Shown piece by piece: positions 1 to 7,205 of a DNA stretch of 7,854 nucleotides; the stretch's first letter is position 1; the number at the start of each line of letters is the position of its first letter. A model generated the notes under the pieces. The model was not told where the DNA came from. It was given only the letters and a program-made list of their open reading frames with translations, and ran no database searches. Source of the DNA: DATHWB01 sp035460965. GTDB lineage: Bacteria; Actinomycetota; Acidimicrobiia; Spongiisociales; ZC4RG35. The translations under genes were made by a program, and so were the position numbers. The stretch covers positions 1 through 7,854 of the forward strand of contig DATHWB010000269.1 in assembly GCA_035460965.1 (NCBI GenBank). The letters are read 5' to 3'.

Positions 1-1124
1 CCGCCGGCGTCGTGTACCTCGACGGGAACTCGCTGGGAGCGATGCCGGCACACGTGCCCGCCCGCATCGAGGAGGTCGTCGGGGTCCAGTGGGGGACGGA
101 CCTGATTCGATCGTGGAACGTGCATGGCTGGGTGGATCTGCCGCGGCGGGTCGGCGATCGCATCGCCGGGCTGATCGGTGTTGCGCCGGGCAGCGTGATC
201 GCCTGCGACTCGACCTCGGTCAACCTCCACAAGGCGGTGTCCGCCGCCCTGGCGCAGACCGAGCGGAGAGTGATCCTCTCGGACACCGGCAACTTCCCCA
301 CCGACCTGTACGTGATGGCGAATCTCGCCGAGTTGCGCCTGGTCGATGCTCAGGCGGTGCCCCAGTCGATCGACGACGACGTCGGCGTGGTGGCGCTCAC
401 GCACGTCGGCTACGGAACCGGCCGAATGCACGACATGCGGGCCGTGACGGAGGCCGCCCACGCCGCGGGGGCGCTGATGGTGTGGGATCTCGCGCACTCG
501 GCGGGGGCGATGGACCTCGACCTCGGAGACACCGACCTGGCCGTCGGCTGTGGGTACAAGTACCTGAACGGTGGCCCCGGTGCGCCCGCCTTCATCTACG
601 TGCGGCCTGACCGGCTGGGGAGCTTCGTGAACCCGATCACGGGCTGGTTCGGGCATGCCGCCCCGTTCGACTTCGACCTCGAGTTCGTGCCCGCCGACGG
701 AATCACCCGGGCACAGGTCGGCACCCCGTCCGTGCTGGCGCTCGCTGCCCTCGACGCCGCCCTGGACGTCTTCGAGGGGGTCGACCTGGCCGAACTCCGT
801 GCCAAGTCGCTCTCCCTCTCGGATCTGTTCATTCGGCTGGTCGACCAACTCGCCCTGCCGCTCGACCTGATCACGCCGCGGGAGCGAGAGTCGCGCGGAT
901 CCCAGGTCTGTTACTCGCACCCGGACGGATACGCCATCGTCCAGGCGCTGATCGATCGCAGGGTCATCGGGGACTTCCGGACCCCGGACGTGCTCCGGTT
1001 CGGTTTCGCTCCCCTCTACGTCTCGTACACCGACGTGTGGGATGCGGTCCACGTCATCGCCGACGTCCTGGCCACGCAGGCACACCTCGATCCTCGCTAC
1101 GCCGTTCGCGGAAAAGTGACATGA
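1..1124 (+). CDS. kynU: Kynureninase, 5'-truncated by window edge
   Basis: PLP-dependent hydrolase of the kynurenine pathway, cytosolic, splitting L-kynurenine to anthranilate and L-alanine. The frame is open from base 3 (no upstream stop), and the first visible residues AGVVYLDGNSLG match the block that lies some tens of residues inside family members, so the real start is upstream; 373 codons are visible against roughly 400-415 for a full enzyme. Seen in order: YLDGNSLG (15-38), the DSTSVNLHK block around 207-233, THVGYGTGRMHDM (399-437), the PLP-contacting Asp in WDLAHSAG (codon 486-488), the Schiff-base Lys in GYKYLNGGPG (codon 558-560), GWFGH (642-656), the GTPSVLAL segment (720-743) and a C-terminal RFGFAPLY block. 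The more usual VNYKTGR appears here as VGYGTGR, a variation near the cofactor pocket that does not touch the Lys. It ends 77 bases before the next + strand gene. Identification is secure; the true start cannot be seen. Confidence 0.96.
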   Translation, partial: AGVVYLDGNSLGAMPAHVPARIEEVVGVQWGTDLIRSWNVHGWVDLPRRVGDRIAGLIGVAPGSVIACDSTSVNLHKAVSAALAQTERRVILSDTGNFPTDLYVMANLAELRLVDAQAVPQSIDDDVGVVALTHVGYGTGRMHDMRAVTEAAHAAGALMVWDLAHSAGAMDLDLGDTDLAVGCGYKYLNGGPGAPAFIYVRPDRLGSFVNPITGWFGHAAPFDFDLEFVPADGITRAQVGTPSVLALAALDAALDVFEGVDLAELRAKSLSLSDLFIRLVDQLALPLDLITPRERESRGSQVCYSHPDGYAIVQALIDRRVIGDFRTPDVLRFGFAPLYVSYTDVWDAVHVIADVLATQAHLDPRYAVRGKVT

Positions 1125-1140
1125 TGCGAGTCGCCTCTGC

Positions 1141-1168
1141 TTGACCGGACCGGGTTGGCCGATACGGT
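1141..1168 (+). promoter_or_regulatory. Candidate promoter for the zinc-ribbon/TerB-like gene
   Basis: A TTGACC hexamer (1141-1146; 5 of 6 to TTGACA) is followed after 16 bases by TACGGT (1163-1168), which fits the relaxed actinobacterial TAnnnT -10. This would start transcription near 1175 and leave a short leader containing the GGGAGG ribosome site at 1191-1196. It lies in the 77-base gap after kynU, so the downstream gene need not depend on kynU transcription. Based on hexamer matching only. Confidence 0.4.
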
Positions 1169-1201
1169 GTTCGTCGGGGCGAGAATCGATGGGAGGCAGT
1201 C

Positions 1202-1804
1202 GTGAAGGGCTCGTGGGGCTGGCGTGTCCGCTCGACTCCCAACGGCGGTGGCAGGTTCTTCTGCCCGCTGGAGGGTGGCGATCGGGAGTATCAGAGATCC
1301 GAAGTGCGGCGATGGCTGGCGCCCTTCGGGATGCCACTGCTTCGTTCCCATCAGCTCGGTGACTACATCCGGTGCTCCGGCTGCCGGCAGACGTTCACCG
1401 CCGAAGTGCTGGAGATCCTGACCACCGCCGAGATGTCGGCCCGCCTGGAACGTGCTGCGGTCAGTCTGCTGTCCACGATCGTCGTGCGTTCGGGAGACTC
1501 GGATCTCAGCCGCGTCGCGGCGGAACGCGAGTTGCGAAGGTTCGTCCGTCATCCGTTCGCCGCCCACGTGGCATTCGAGCCTCCTCCGCTGTCGGACGTG
1601 GTGGAGATCGTCGCCAGTGCCGCCGTCCACATGGACCACCTCGGCCGCAAGGACCTCCTGGCGGCGGCGGTGCGGGTCGCCCACGTGCACGGGAGCATCA
1701 CCAGCGCCGCTTTCGCGACGCTGCACGCCGCCGGCGGCGCCCTCCGCCTCCCGATGACCACCGTCCGCTCCCTCATCGTCACCGCCGGCGCCACCGCCGA
1801 CTGA
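1202..1804 (+). CDS. Degenerate zinc-ribbon plus TerB-like helical protein, unknown function
   Basis: A 200-residue protein with a GTG start. GGGAGG at 1191-1196 sits five bases before the start and decides it. Residues 19-65 look like a zinc ribbon: FFCPLEGGDREY (Cys21), then RRWLAPFGMPLL, then DYIRCSGCRQTF (Cys58, Cys61). In relatives as I remember them the first knuckle reads CPxCGGDR; here the second Cys is Glu24, leaving three of four ligands, so metal binding may be lost or altered. Residues about 80-195 are mostly alpha-helical and alanine-rich. The duplicated pattern (GDSDLSRVAAERELRRF, then DLLAAAVRVAHVHGSITSAAFATL) resembles the TerB/tellurite-resistance-like fold. No signal peptide or membrane segment is seen. 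It lies between two tryptophan-degradation genes on the same strand, but that alone gives no enzymatic role. The gene is real by codon use and ribosome site; domain calls are from memory of the families and function is unknown. Confidence 0.8.
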   Translation: MKGSWGWRVRSTPNGGGRFFCPLEGGDREYQRSEVRRWLAPFGMPLLRSHQLGDYIRCSGCRQTFTAEVLEILTTAEMSARLERAAVSLLSTIVVRSGDSDLSRVAAERELRRFVRHPFAAHVAFEPPPLSDVVEIVASAAVHMDHLGRKDLLAAAVRVAHVHGSITSAAFATLHAAGGALRLPMTTVRSLIVTAGATAD

Positions 1805-1809
1805 CATCC

Positions 1810-1823
1810 CCCTGTACCCAGGG
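1810..1823 (+). other. Small hairpin just after the zinc-ribbon gene
   Basis: CCCTG-TACC-CAGGG forms a perfect 5-bp stem with a 4-base loop, six bases after the stop codon of the preceding gene. It is followed by TTCCT rather than a T run, so it would be at best a weak terminator by itself. It may act together with the second hairpin that begins at 1829. Confidence 0.3.
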
Positions 1824-1828
1824 TTCCT

Positions 1829-1858
1829 CGGTACGCATACGTACCTTTTCGCGTACCG
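1829..1858 (+). promoter_or_regulatory. Nested inverted repeats upstream of kynA: operator or alternative hairpins
   Basis: Two mutually exclusive dyads share the left arm. The inner one is GGTACG-CATA-CGTACC (1830-1845), a 6-bp stem followed directly by TTTT (1846-1849), a terminator-like form. The outer one pairs CGGTACGC (1829-1836) with GCGTACCG (1851-1858), eight perfect base pairs around a 14-base loop. The motif CGTACC therefore occurs twice in the same direction 12 bases apart (1840-1845, 1852-1857) and once inverted. As DNA this could be a repressor site with three half-sites ahead of kynA. As RNA it could be a short terminator/antiterminator pair, provided transcription starts upstream. 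TACCTT at 1842-1847 could be a -10 but has no good -35, so the promoter is unsettled. The repeats are seen directly; any function is inference. Confidence 0.5.
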
Positions 1859-1888
1859 GTTCGGCGGCAGTGGTGCCACGATGGGCCG

Positions 1889-2668
1889 ATGTCGGAGAAT
1901 CCCTACGCCGAGTACCTCGCACTCGGGCCGCTCCTCTCCCAGCAGCATCCCGTTTCCCGGGAACACGACGAGGTGCTGTTCATCGTCATCCATCAGGCGA
2001 CCGAACTGTGGATGAAGCTCGTGCTTCACGAGGTGGGATACGCCCGCGACCGGATCGAAGCCGACGACCTCGGACCCGCCTTCAAAGCGCTGGCCAGGGT
2101 GTCCCGTATTCAGCACGTGCTCATCGAGTCCTGGCAGGTGCTGTCGACCATGACACCCACCGACTATCTCGAGTTCCGGCACATGCTGGGCAATGCCTCC
2201 GGGTTCCAGTCCGAGCAGTACCGGGCGATCGAGTTCATGTTCGGGCGCCGACCGGCGGGGTATCTCGGGCAGCTGGACGAGGCCGGGCGGACCCGGGTCG
2301 AAGGCATCAGACACGCGCCGAGCCTGTATGACGAGACGCTCAGGTTGCTGGCGCGCCGCGGCTTGCTCGGCGCGGCATGGCTCGAGCGCGACTGGACGCG
2401 TCAGCACGAACTCACCGAGGAGGTCGTGGCGGTGTGGGAGACCGTGTATCGGGATCCGACCCGCTATTGGGATCTCTACGAACTGGCCGAGAAGCTCGTC
2501 GACCTCGAGCACGCCTTCAGCCGCTGGCGGTACGAGCACTACCGAACCGTCCACCGGATCATCGGCGGCAAGCGGGGGACGGGTGGAACGGAGGGACTGG
2601 CCTATCTCCGCAAGGCGGTCGACTTCGTGTTCTTCCCGGAACTGTGGGAGGTCAGGTCCAGGCTGTGA
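1889..2668 (+). CDS. kynA: Tryptophan 2,3-dioxygenase
   Basis: Haem-dependent cytosolic dioxygenase that inserts O2 across the indole ring of L-tryptophan to give N-formylkynurenine, the first step of the kynurenine route. Key residues line up with the Xanthomonas enzyme at nearly constant offset: YAEYL (Tyr6, Tyr9), Phe31 and His35 in LFIVIHQATELW (substrate pocket, like F51/H55), Tyr93 and Arg97 in YLEFR (carboxylate binding, like Y113/R117), the SGFQSEQYR block (104-112), proximal haem ligand His217 in RYEHYRTV, and Thr231 in GTGGT, keeping the 14-residue spacing of H240/T254. It closes with FPELW. At 259 residues it is shorter than the roughly 280-300 of many relatives, through a trimmed N-terminus about 20 residues shorter, but nothing essential is missing. 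The ATG directly precedes the conserved YAEYL block, so the start is plausible although no Shine-Dalgarno is visible; an ATG at 1881 is out of frame. No kynurenine formamidase is seen nearby. Confidence 0.97.
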   Translation: MSENPYAEYLALGPLLSQQHPVSREHDEVLFIVIHQATELWMKLVLHEVGYARDRIEADDLGPAFKALARVSRIQHVLIESWQVLSTMTPTDYLEFRHMLGNASGFQSEQYRAIEFMFGRRPAGYLGQLDEAGRTRVEGIRHAPSLYDETLRLLARRGLLGAAWLERDWTRQHELTEEVVAVWETVYRDPTRYWDLYELAEKLVDLEHAFSRWRYEHYRTVHRIIGGKRGTGGTEGLAYLRKAVDFVFFPELWEVRSRL

Positions 2669-2669
2669 G

Positions 2670-2960
2670 TCAGAACGGGGCGTCGGCCTGCATCGCGGTC
2701 ACGCGGACTTCGATCAGCTCGCCCTCGACGAGGTCCCCCACCTGCGGACCGACGAGGGCTCGGGCACGTTTCCCGTTCTCCAGGTCGAGGATGGCGGGCA
2801 TCGTCTTGGTGGCGAGGGCGGCATTCACGTAGAGCCGGATCGTCCCACCCCAGGTGGAGCCGGTCTCCGGATCGAGCCGCTGCAGGTCCGCCCGGCCAAC
2901 GTCCACCAGCAGCCCGGTGGTGTCGAGGATGCGGGCGCGGCCCCTGAAACTGTCGCTCAT
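2670..2960 (-). CDS. Small hypothetical protein
   Basis: A 96-residue protein I do not recognise. The ATG at 2960 begins MSDSFRGRARILDTTGLLV; a GTG at 2990 would add ten residues (IDRTTLAAD segment), but neither start has a clear ribosome site. The pattern is alternating hydrophobic and short, with many Val, Leu and Gly, suggesting a small beta-rich fold: a GRARILDTTGLLVDVG strand pair, a WGGTIRLYVN strand, a KTMPAILDLENGKRARALVG segment and a final GDLVEGELIEVRVTAM strand. There are no Cys residues, signal peptide or membrane span. It is convergent with kynA, the two stop codons being separated by one base. It lies downstream of hspR on the same strand, after a gap containing a palindrome and a possible -10, so it is more likely its own transcription unit than part of the chaperone operon. 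Codon use agrees with the neighbours, which supports a real gene. Confidence 0.65.
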   Translation of the reverse strand: MSDSFRGRARILDTTGLLVDVGRADLQRLDPETGSTWGGTIRLYVNAALATKTMPAILDLENGKRARALVGPQVGDLVEGELIEVRVTAMQADAPF

Positions 2961-3019
2961 GTCGGCGGCGAGAGTAGTCCTGTCGATCACGAGGTCAGGG
3001 TGGTCGTCGGTTCTGTGTG

Positions 3020-3064
3020 TCTATACGCGTCAATAATGACGCGCTGGTTCGCTAAAAACGCGTC
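3020..3064 (-). promoter_or_regulatory. Palindrome cluster after hspR: terminator or operator
   Basis: A perfect dyad CGCGTCA-ATAA-TGACGCG (3026-3043) has 7-bp arms and a 4-base loop. Read on the minus strand, a third arm copy GACGCG (3064-3059) lies just past the hspR stop, followed by five T. The order is GACGCG, 15 bases, CGCGTC, 6 bases, GACGCG, so the middle copy could pair with either side. As RNA the strong hairpin could end the dnaK operon, although no T run follows it. As DNA it lies immediately upstream of TATAGA (minus strand, 3025-3020), a -10-like hexamer with no convincing -35, so it could be an operator over the promoter of the small gene ending at 2670. The repeat is certain, its role is not. 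Confidence 0.5.
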
Positions 3065-3511
3065 TCACCGACGGGTGATGTCCGGGAGGGCTTCGGAGCG
3101 GAGCATCAGTTCGTGGCGATAGGAGGCGTGGATGTCCCGAGCCTCCCTGGCTGCGGCGTCGCGGGTGCGGTCGAGTTGATCCTCGAGCGCTTCCACCTTG
3201 CCCTTCAGGCGGGCGATCTCTTCCTGCAGTTCCATCACCTTCTGCACACCCGCCAGGTTGAGCCCCTGCTCGGTCAGGTCCTGGATGAGAGCCAGTCGGT
3301 CGATGTCGTCCTGGGAGTACCGTCGGGTCCCGCCGGGCGTGCGATACGGATCGATGAGACCTTTGCGCTCGTAGATGCGCAGCGTCTGCGGGTGCATGCC
3401 CGCCAACTCCGCAGCCACCGAGATGACGAACACCGCCCGCTGCTGGGGCACCGGTGCGTCGTCGACGTCGACGCCGTCGTCGACGTCGGGGAGGGTGTCG
3501 TCATCGGACAT
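3065..3511 (-). CDS. hspR: Heat-shock repressor HspR, MerR family
   Basis: Transcriptional repressor of the dnaK operon and other stress genes in actinomycetes, cytoplasmic and DNA-binding, binding HAIR sites (CTTGAGT-N7-ACTCAAG). In Streptomyces DnaK acts as its co-repressor. The 148-residue protein has an Asp-rich tail (9 Asp in the first 18 residues). The MerR winged helix-turn-helix follows at about 27-75: VFVISVAAELAGMHPQTLRIYERKG, the DPYRTPGGTRRYS wing, then DIDRLALIQDLTEQGLNLAGV, all close to the HspR signature. A Glu/Lys-rich coiled coil spans about 90-125, the usual dimer region. The ATG has GAGGA nine to ten bases upstream, overlapping the end of dnaJ, with six bases between the genes, so it is cotranscribed and probably translationally linked. 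The acidic N-terminus is longer than needed for DNA binding and its role is unknown. As the last gene of the operon it suits autoregulation. Confidence 0.95.
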   Translation of the reverse strand: MSDDDTLPDVDDGVDVDDAPVPQQRAVFVISVAAELAGMHPQTLRIYERKGLIDPYRTPGGTRRYSQDDIDRLALIQDLTEQGLNLAGVQKVMELQEEIARLKGKVEALEDQLDRTRDAAAREARDIHASYRHELMLRSEALPDITRR

Positions 3512-3517
3512 TGGTGA

Positions 3518-4627
3518 TCATCCTCGCAGGTGGGCCCGAACGTCCTCGGGATCGTGGGTGCCGAGCTGCTCGATCAGCCGCTTGACGTCGCGGCTCGGCT
3601 TGGAGGGCACGACGATCTCGGTCTTGACCAGGAGGTCGCCGGGCCGTCCCTTGGCCGCCGTGACGCCGCGACCCTTCACACGGAACGTGCGCCCGCTCGT
3701 CGTGCCGGGTGGGACTCGCAGCGTGACCTGCCCGTCCATCGTCGGCACTTCGAGTTTGGTGCCGAGGGTGGCCTCCGAGAACGTGATCGGGACGGTGAGG
3801 GTGAGGTCGTTGCCGCGCCGGCCGAACAGCGGGTGTTTCTCGACCGAGACGGTGACGAGGAGGTCGCCGGGTGGTCCCCCCTGCCGACCGGGGGCGCCCT
3901 TCCCGGGGAGCCGAATCGTCGCCCCGTCCTTGACCCCGGCTGGGATCTTCACCTTGATCCTGCGTGTGCGCGTCTCGACGCCACGACCGCGACAGTTGGT
4001 GCACGGGGTCTCGATCAGGCGGCCCGCCCCCCGGCACTGGGGACAGGTCTGTGGGAAGGCGAAGAGACCCTGGCTCTGAGCGACCTGGCCGGCGCCGTTG
4101 CAGGTGGGACAGGTGGTGGCCCTCGTACCGGGTTCGGCGCCCTCACCGTGGCACCGACTGCAGGTCGCTTCTCCTCGCACCGACACCGTTGTCGTGACAC
4201 CGTGGAAAGCGTCCTCGAAGCTGAGATGGAGCGACGCGGAAGTGTCGGCTCCGCGCCGGGCCCCTGCGCGACGGCCTCCGCCGCCACCGAAGCCACCGAA
4301 GAGGTCCCCGAGGCCGCCGCCGAACACGTCGTTCAGGTCCTCGACTCGGATCCGTTGGCCTCCACCGAAAGGACTGCCGCCGGCGAAACCGGTCGCACCC
4401 AGGCGCCGCAGTTCGTCGTACTCCTTGCGGCGCTCCTCGTTGCCGATCACGCCGTAGGCCTCCGACACCTGCTTGAAACGCTCCTCGGCAGTGGCGTCGT
4501 CAGGGTTGGCGTCGGGGTGGAGCTTCTGGGCGAGCTTGCGGTAGGCGCGCTTGATCTCCTCCTGCGAGGCGTCCTTCGACACCTCCAGGATCGAGTAGAA
4601 GTCCTTCTCGAGCCAATCCTGGTTCAC
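3518..4627 (-). CDS. dnaJ: Chaperone DnaJ (Hsp40)
   Basis: J-domain co-chaperone that binds unfolded proteins and triggers ATP hydrolysis by DnaK. It has 369 residues with the complete type I layout: J domain about 9-75 with HPD at 37-39; a Gly/Phe-rich region about 77-120 (GGSPFGGG, VFGGGLGDLFGGFGGGGG); zinc domain with four CxxCxGxG repeats starting at Cys156 (CSRCHGEG), Cys173 (CPTCNGAG), Cys195 (CPQCRGAG) and Cys209 (CTNCRGRG); then the C-terminal beta domains with IPAGVKDGATIRLPGKG and LRVPPGTTSGRTFRVKGRG. The leading QDWLEKDFYSILEV resembles the operon-encoded actinobacterial DnaJ1 more than the Enterobacterial form. The start is GTG, four bases after the grpE stop, with GAGGG about eleven bases upstream. 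All metal ligands and the HPD triad are intact, so it should be active. Confidence 0.97.
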   Translation of the reverse strand: MNQDWLEKDFYSILEVSKDASQEEIKRAYRKLAQKLHPDANPDDATAEERFKQVSEAYGVIGNEERRKEYDELRRLGATGFAGGSPFGGGQRIRVEDLNDVFGGGLGDLFGGFGGGGGRRAGARRGADTSASLHLSFEDAFHGVTTTVSVRGEATCSRCHGEGAEPGTRATTCPTCNGAGQVAQSQGLFAFPQTCPQCRGAGRLIETPCTNCRGRGVETRTRRIKVKIPAGVKDGATIRLPGKGAPGRQGGPPGDLLVTVSVEKHPLFGRRGNDLTLTVPITFSEATLGTKLEVPTMDGQVTLRVPPGTTSGRTFRVKGRGVTAAKGRPGDLLVKTEIVVPSKPSRDVKRLIEQLGTHDPEDVRAHLRG

Positions 4628-4631
4628 GTCG

Positions 4632-5230
4632 TCAGCTGCCCTCTTCCAGCGCCACGAGGGCCGCCCGCAGGACGCGACCTCGCAGCGTGTAGCCGCGGCG
4701 TAGCTCCTGGGCGACGACCAGGCGACCGTCGCCTCCGGTGGTCATGACCGCCTCGTGCACCTCCGGGTCGAACGGCTCACCGATGGCGGTGATCGGCTCG
4801 AGCCCCTCCTTGCCGAGCACGTCCATCAGTTGGGCGTGGGTGCTGCGCATGCCCCGCAGGAGCTTCGCCTCCGTGTCGGTGGTCGCCTCGATCGTCAGGG
4901 CGGCATCGAAACTGTCGAGGACCGGGAGCATGGCGCTCAACACCCGCTCGGCGGCGCGGTCGACGATGTGCTGCTGGTCGCGCAGGGCCCGCTTGCGATA
5001 GTTGTCGAAGTCTGCCGCAACTCGGCGCAGGTCGTCGAGGTACTTGTCCGCTTCCGCCCGGGCGTCGTGGAGGTCGGTCAGCAGCATCTGAATGGCCTCA
5101 TCCGGGTCGTCCGGCAGGTCCATTCGGAGCGTTTCCGGCGACAGGACGGGAGGAGCGGCGTGCCCGCCGCCCTCCACGCCCGTCGTCTCGTCCGCCGCTC
5201 TGGCGTCGGTCGTGCGGTCTTCTTCCTGCA

Positions 5231-5231
<1 letters not shown>
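4632..5231 (-). CDS. grpE: Nucleotide exchange factor GrpE
   Basis: Releases ADP from DnaK to reset the Hsp70 cycle; a cytosolic homodimer. The 199-residue protein has a low-complexity, charged N-terminal tail (about 1-40), a long helical/coiled-coil region about 45-100 with DKYLDDLRRVAADFDNYRKR at 62-81, the RVLSAMLPVLDSFDAAL segment, and a C-terminal beta domain carrying GLEPITAIGEPFDPEVHEAV and RRGYTLRGRVLRAALVAL, the family signature. Its ATG overlaps the dnaK stop by one base (TGATG) and there is no clear Shine-Dalgarno, so translation is probably coupled to dnaK. Length and motifs are normal; no key region is missing. Confidence 0.97.
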
Positions 5232-7057
<1,826 letters not shown>

Positions 7058-7072
7058 CTGGTGGGCTCCTTG

Positions 7073-7126
7073 CTTGAGGCTGCGTGGTGCACGATCTTGA
7101 GTACGTGTGAACGGTACAACCTGAGT
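7073..7126. promoter_or_regulatory. Three CTTGAGT-like half-sites, probable HspR operator region
   Basis: On the + strand CTTGAGG (7073-7079), CTTGAGT (7096-7102) and CCTGAGT (7120-7126) lie 23 and 24 bases apart in the same orientation. CTTGAGT is exactly one arm of the known HspR site (HAIR), but none of the three is followed by ACTCAAG at the 7-base spacing. Relative to the proposed dnaK promoter, one half-site lies in the -35/-10 spacer, one near the start point and one in the leader, positions fit for repression. The regularity and the hspR gene in the same operon support an operator; lack of the paired arm is the main doubt. Confidence 0.55.
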
Positions 7127-7139
7127 CGGGCACTGTCAT
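7111..7139 (-). promoter_or_regulatory. Candidate dnaK operon promoter
   Basis: On the minus strand ATGACA (7139-7134; 5 of 6 to TTGACA) is followed after exactly 17 bases by TACCGT (7116-7111), matching TAnnnT. Transcription would begin near 7104, giving a leader of about 47 bases that includes the AGGAG site of dnaK. The CTTGAGT-like half-sites at 7120-7126 and 7096-7102 overlap or flank it, as expected for a vegetative promoter repressed by HspR. Confidence 0.6.
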
Positions 7140-7161
7140 ATTTCCGAAATCGTGGAATTAT
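7133..7161 (+). promoter_or_regulatory. Possible lon promoter sharing the dnaK -35 bases
   Basis: CTGTCA (7133-7138; 4 of 6) and AATTAT (7156-7161; 4 of 6) are separated by 17 bases on the + strand, which would start lon transcription near 7168. The -35 occupies almost the same bases as the dnaK -35 read on the other strand. The stretch 7140-7162 is the most A+T-rich part of the gap and holds a small palindrome ATTTC-C-GAAAT (7140-7150) in the spacer. The hexamers are weak, so the location is tentative. Confidence 0.3.
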
Positions 7162-7205
7162 TCGGTAGCCAGGTTGTTGCCGTGAGGACTTCTCGAGGAG
7201 ATCTG

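Noticed and set aside
1881..1891. Upstream ATG at 1881 as the kynA start
   Set aside because: It is eight bases from the kynA ATG, out of frame, and would not give the dioxygenase.
1372..2331. Plus-strand open frame (319 codons) overlapping the zinc-ribbon gene and kynA in another frame
   Set aside because: Arg/Pro/His-rich out-of-frame translation spanning an intergenic gap and two better genes.
1097..2554. Long open frame on the minus strand (485 codons) opposite the zinc-ribbon gene and kynA
   Set aside because: The translation is low-complexity, rich in Arg, Gly, His and Pro, with no family resemblance. It lies opposite a clearly identified dioxygenase and is a by-product of high GC content.
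2961..2990. Ten-residue longer start (GTG at 2990) for the small minus-strand gene
   Set aside because: No ribosome site precedes it; the ATG at 2960 starts immediately at the likely folded region. It is still possible.
3530..4747. Plus-strand open frame (405 codons) opposite dnaJ and the end of grpE
   Set aside because: No recognisable domain, antisense to two certain genes; explained by third-position GC bias.
7058..7205. Canonical HAIR (CTTGAGT-N7-ACTCAAG) or CIRCE element before dnaK
   Set aside because: Each CTTGAGT-like copy was checked for a paired arm at 7-base spacing and none was found; no TTAGCACTC/GAGTGCTAA pair exists here.
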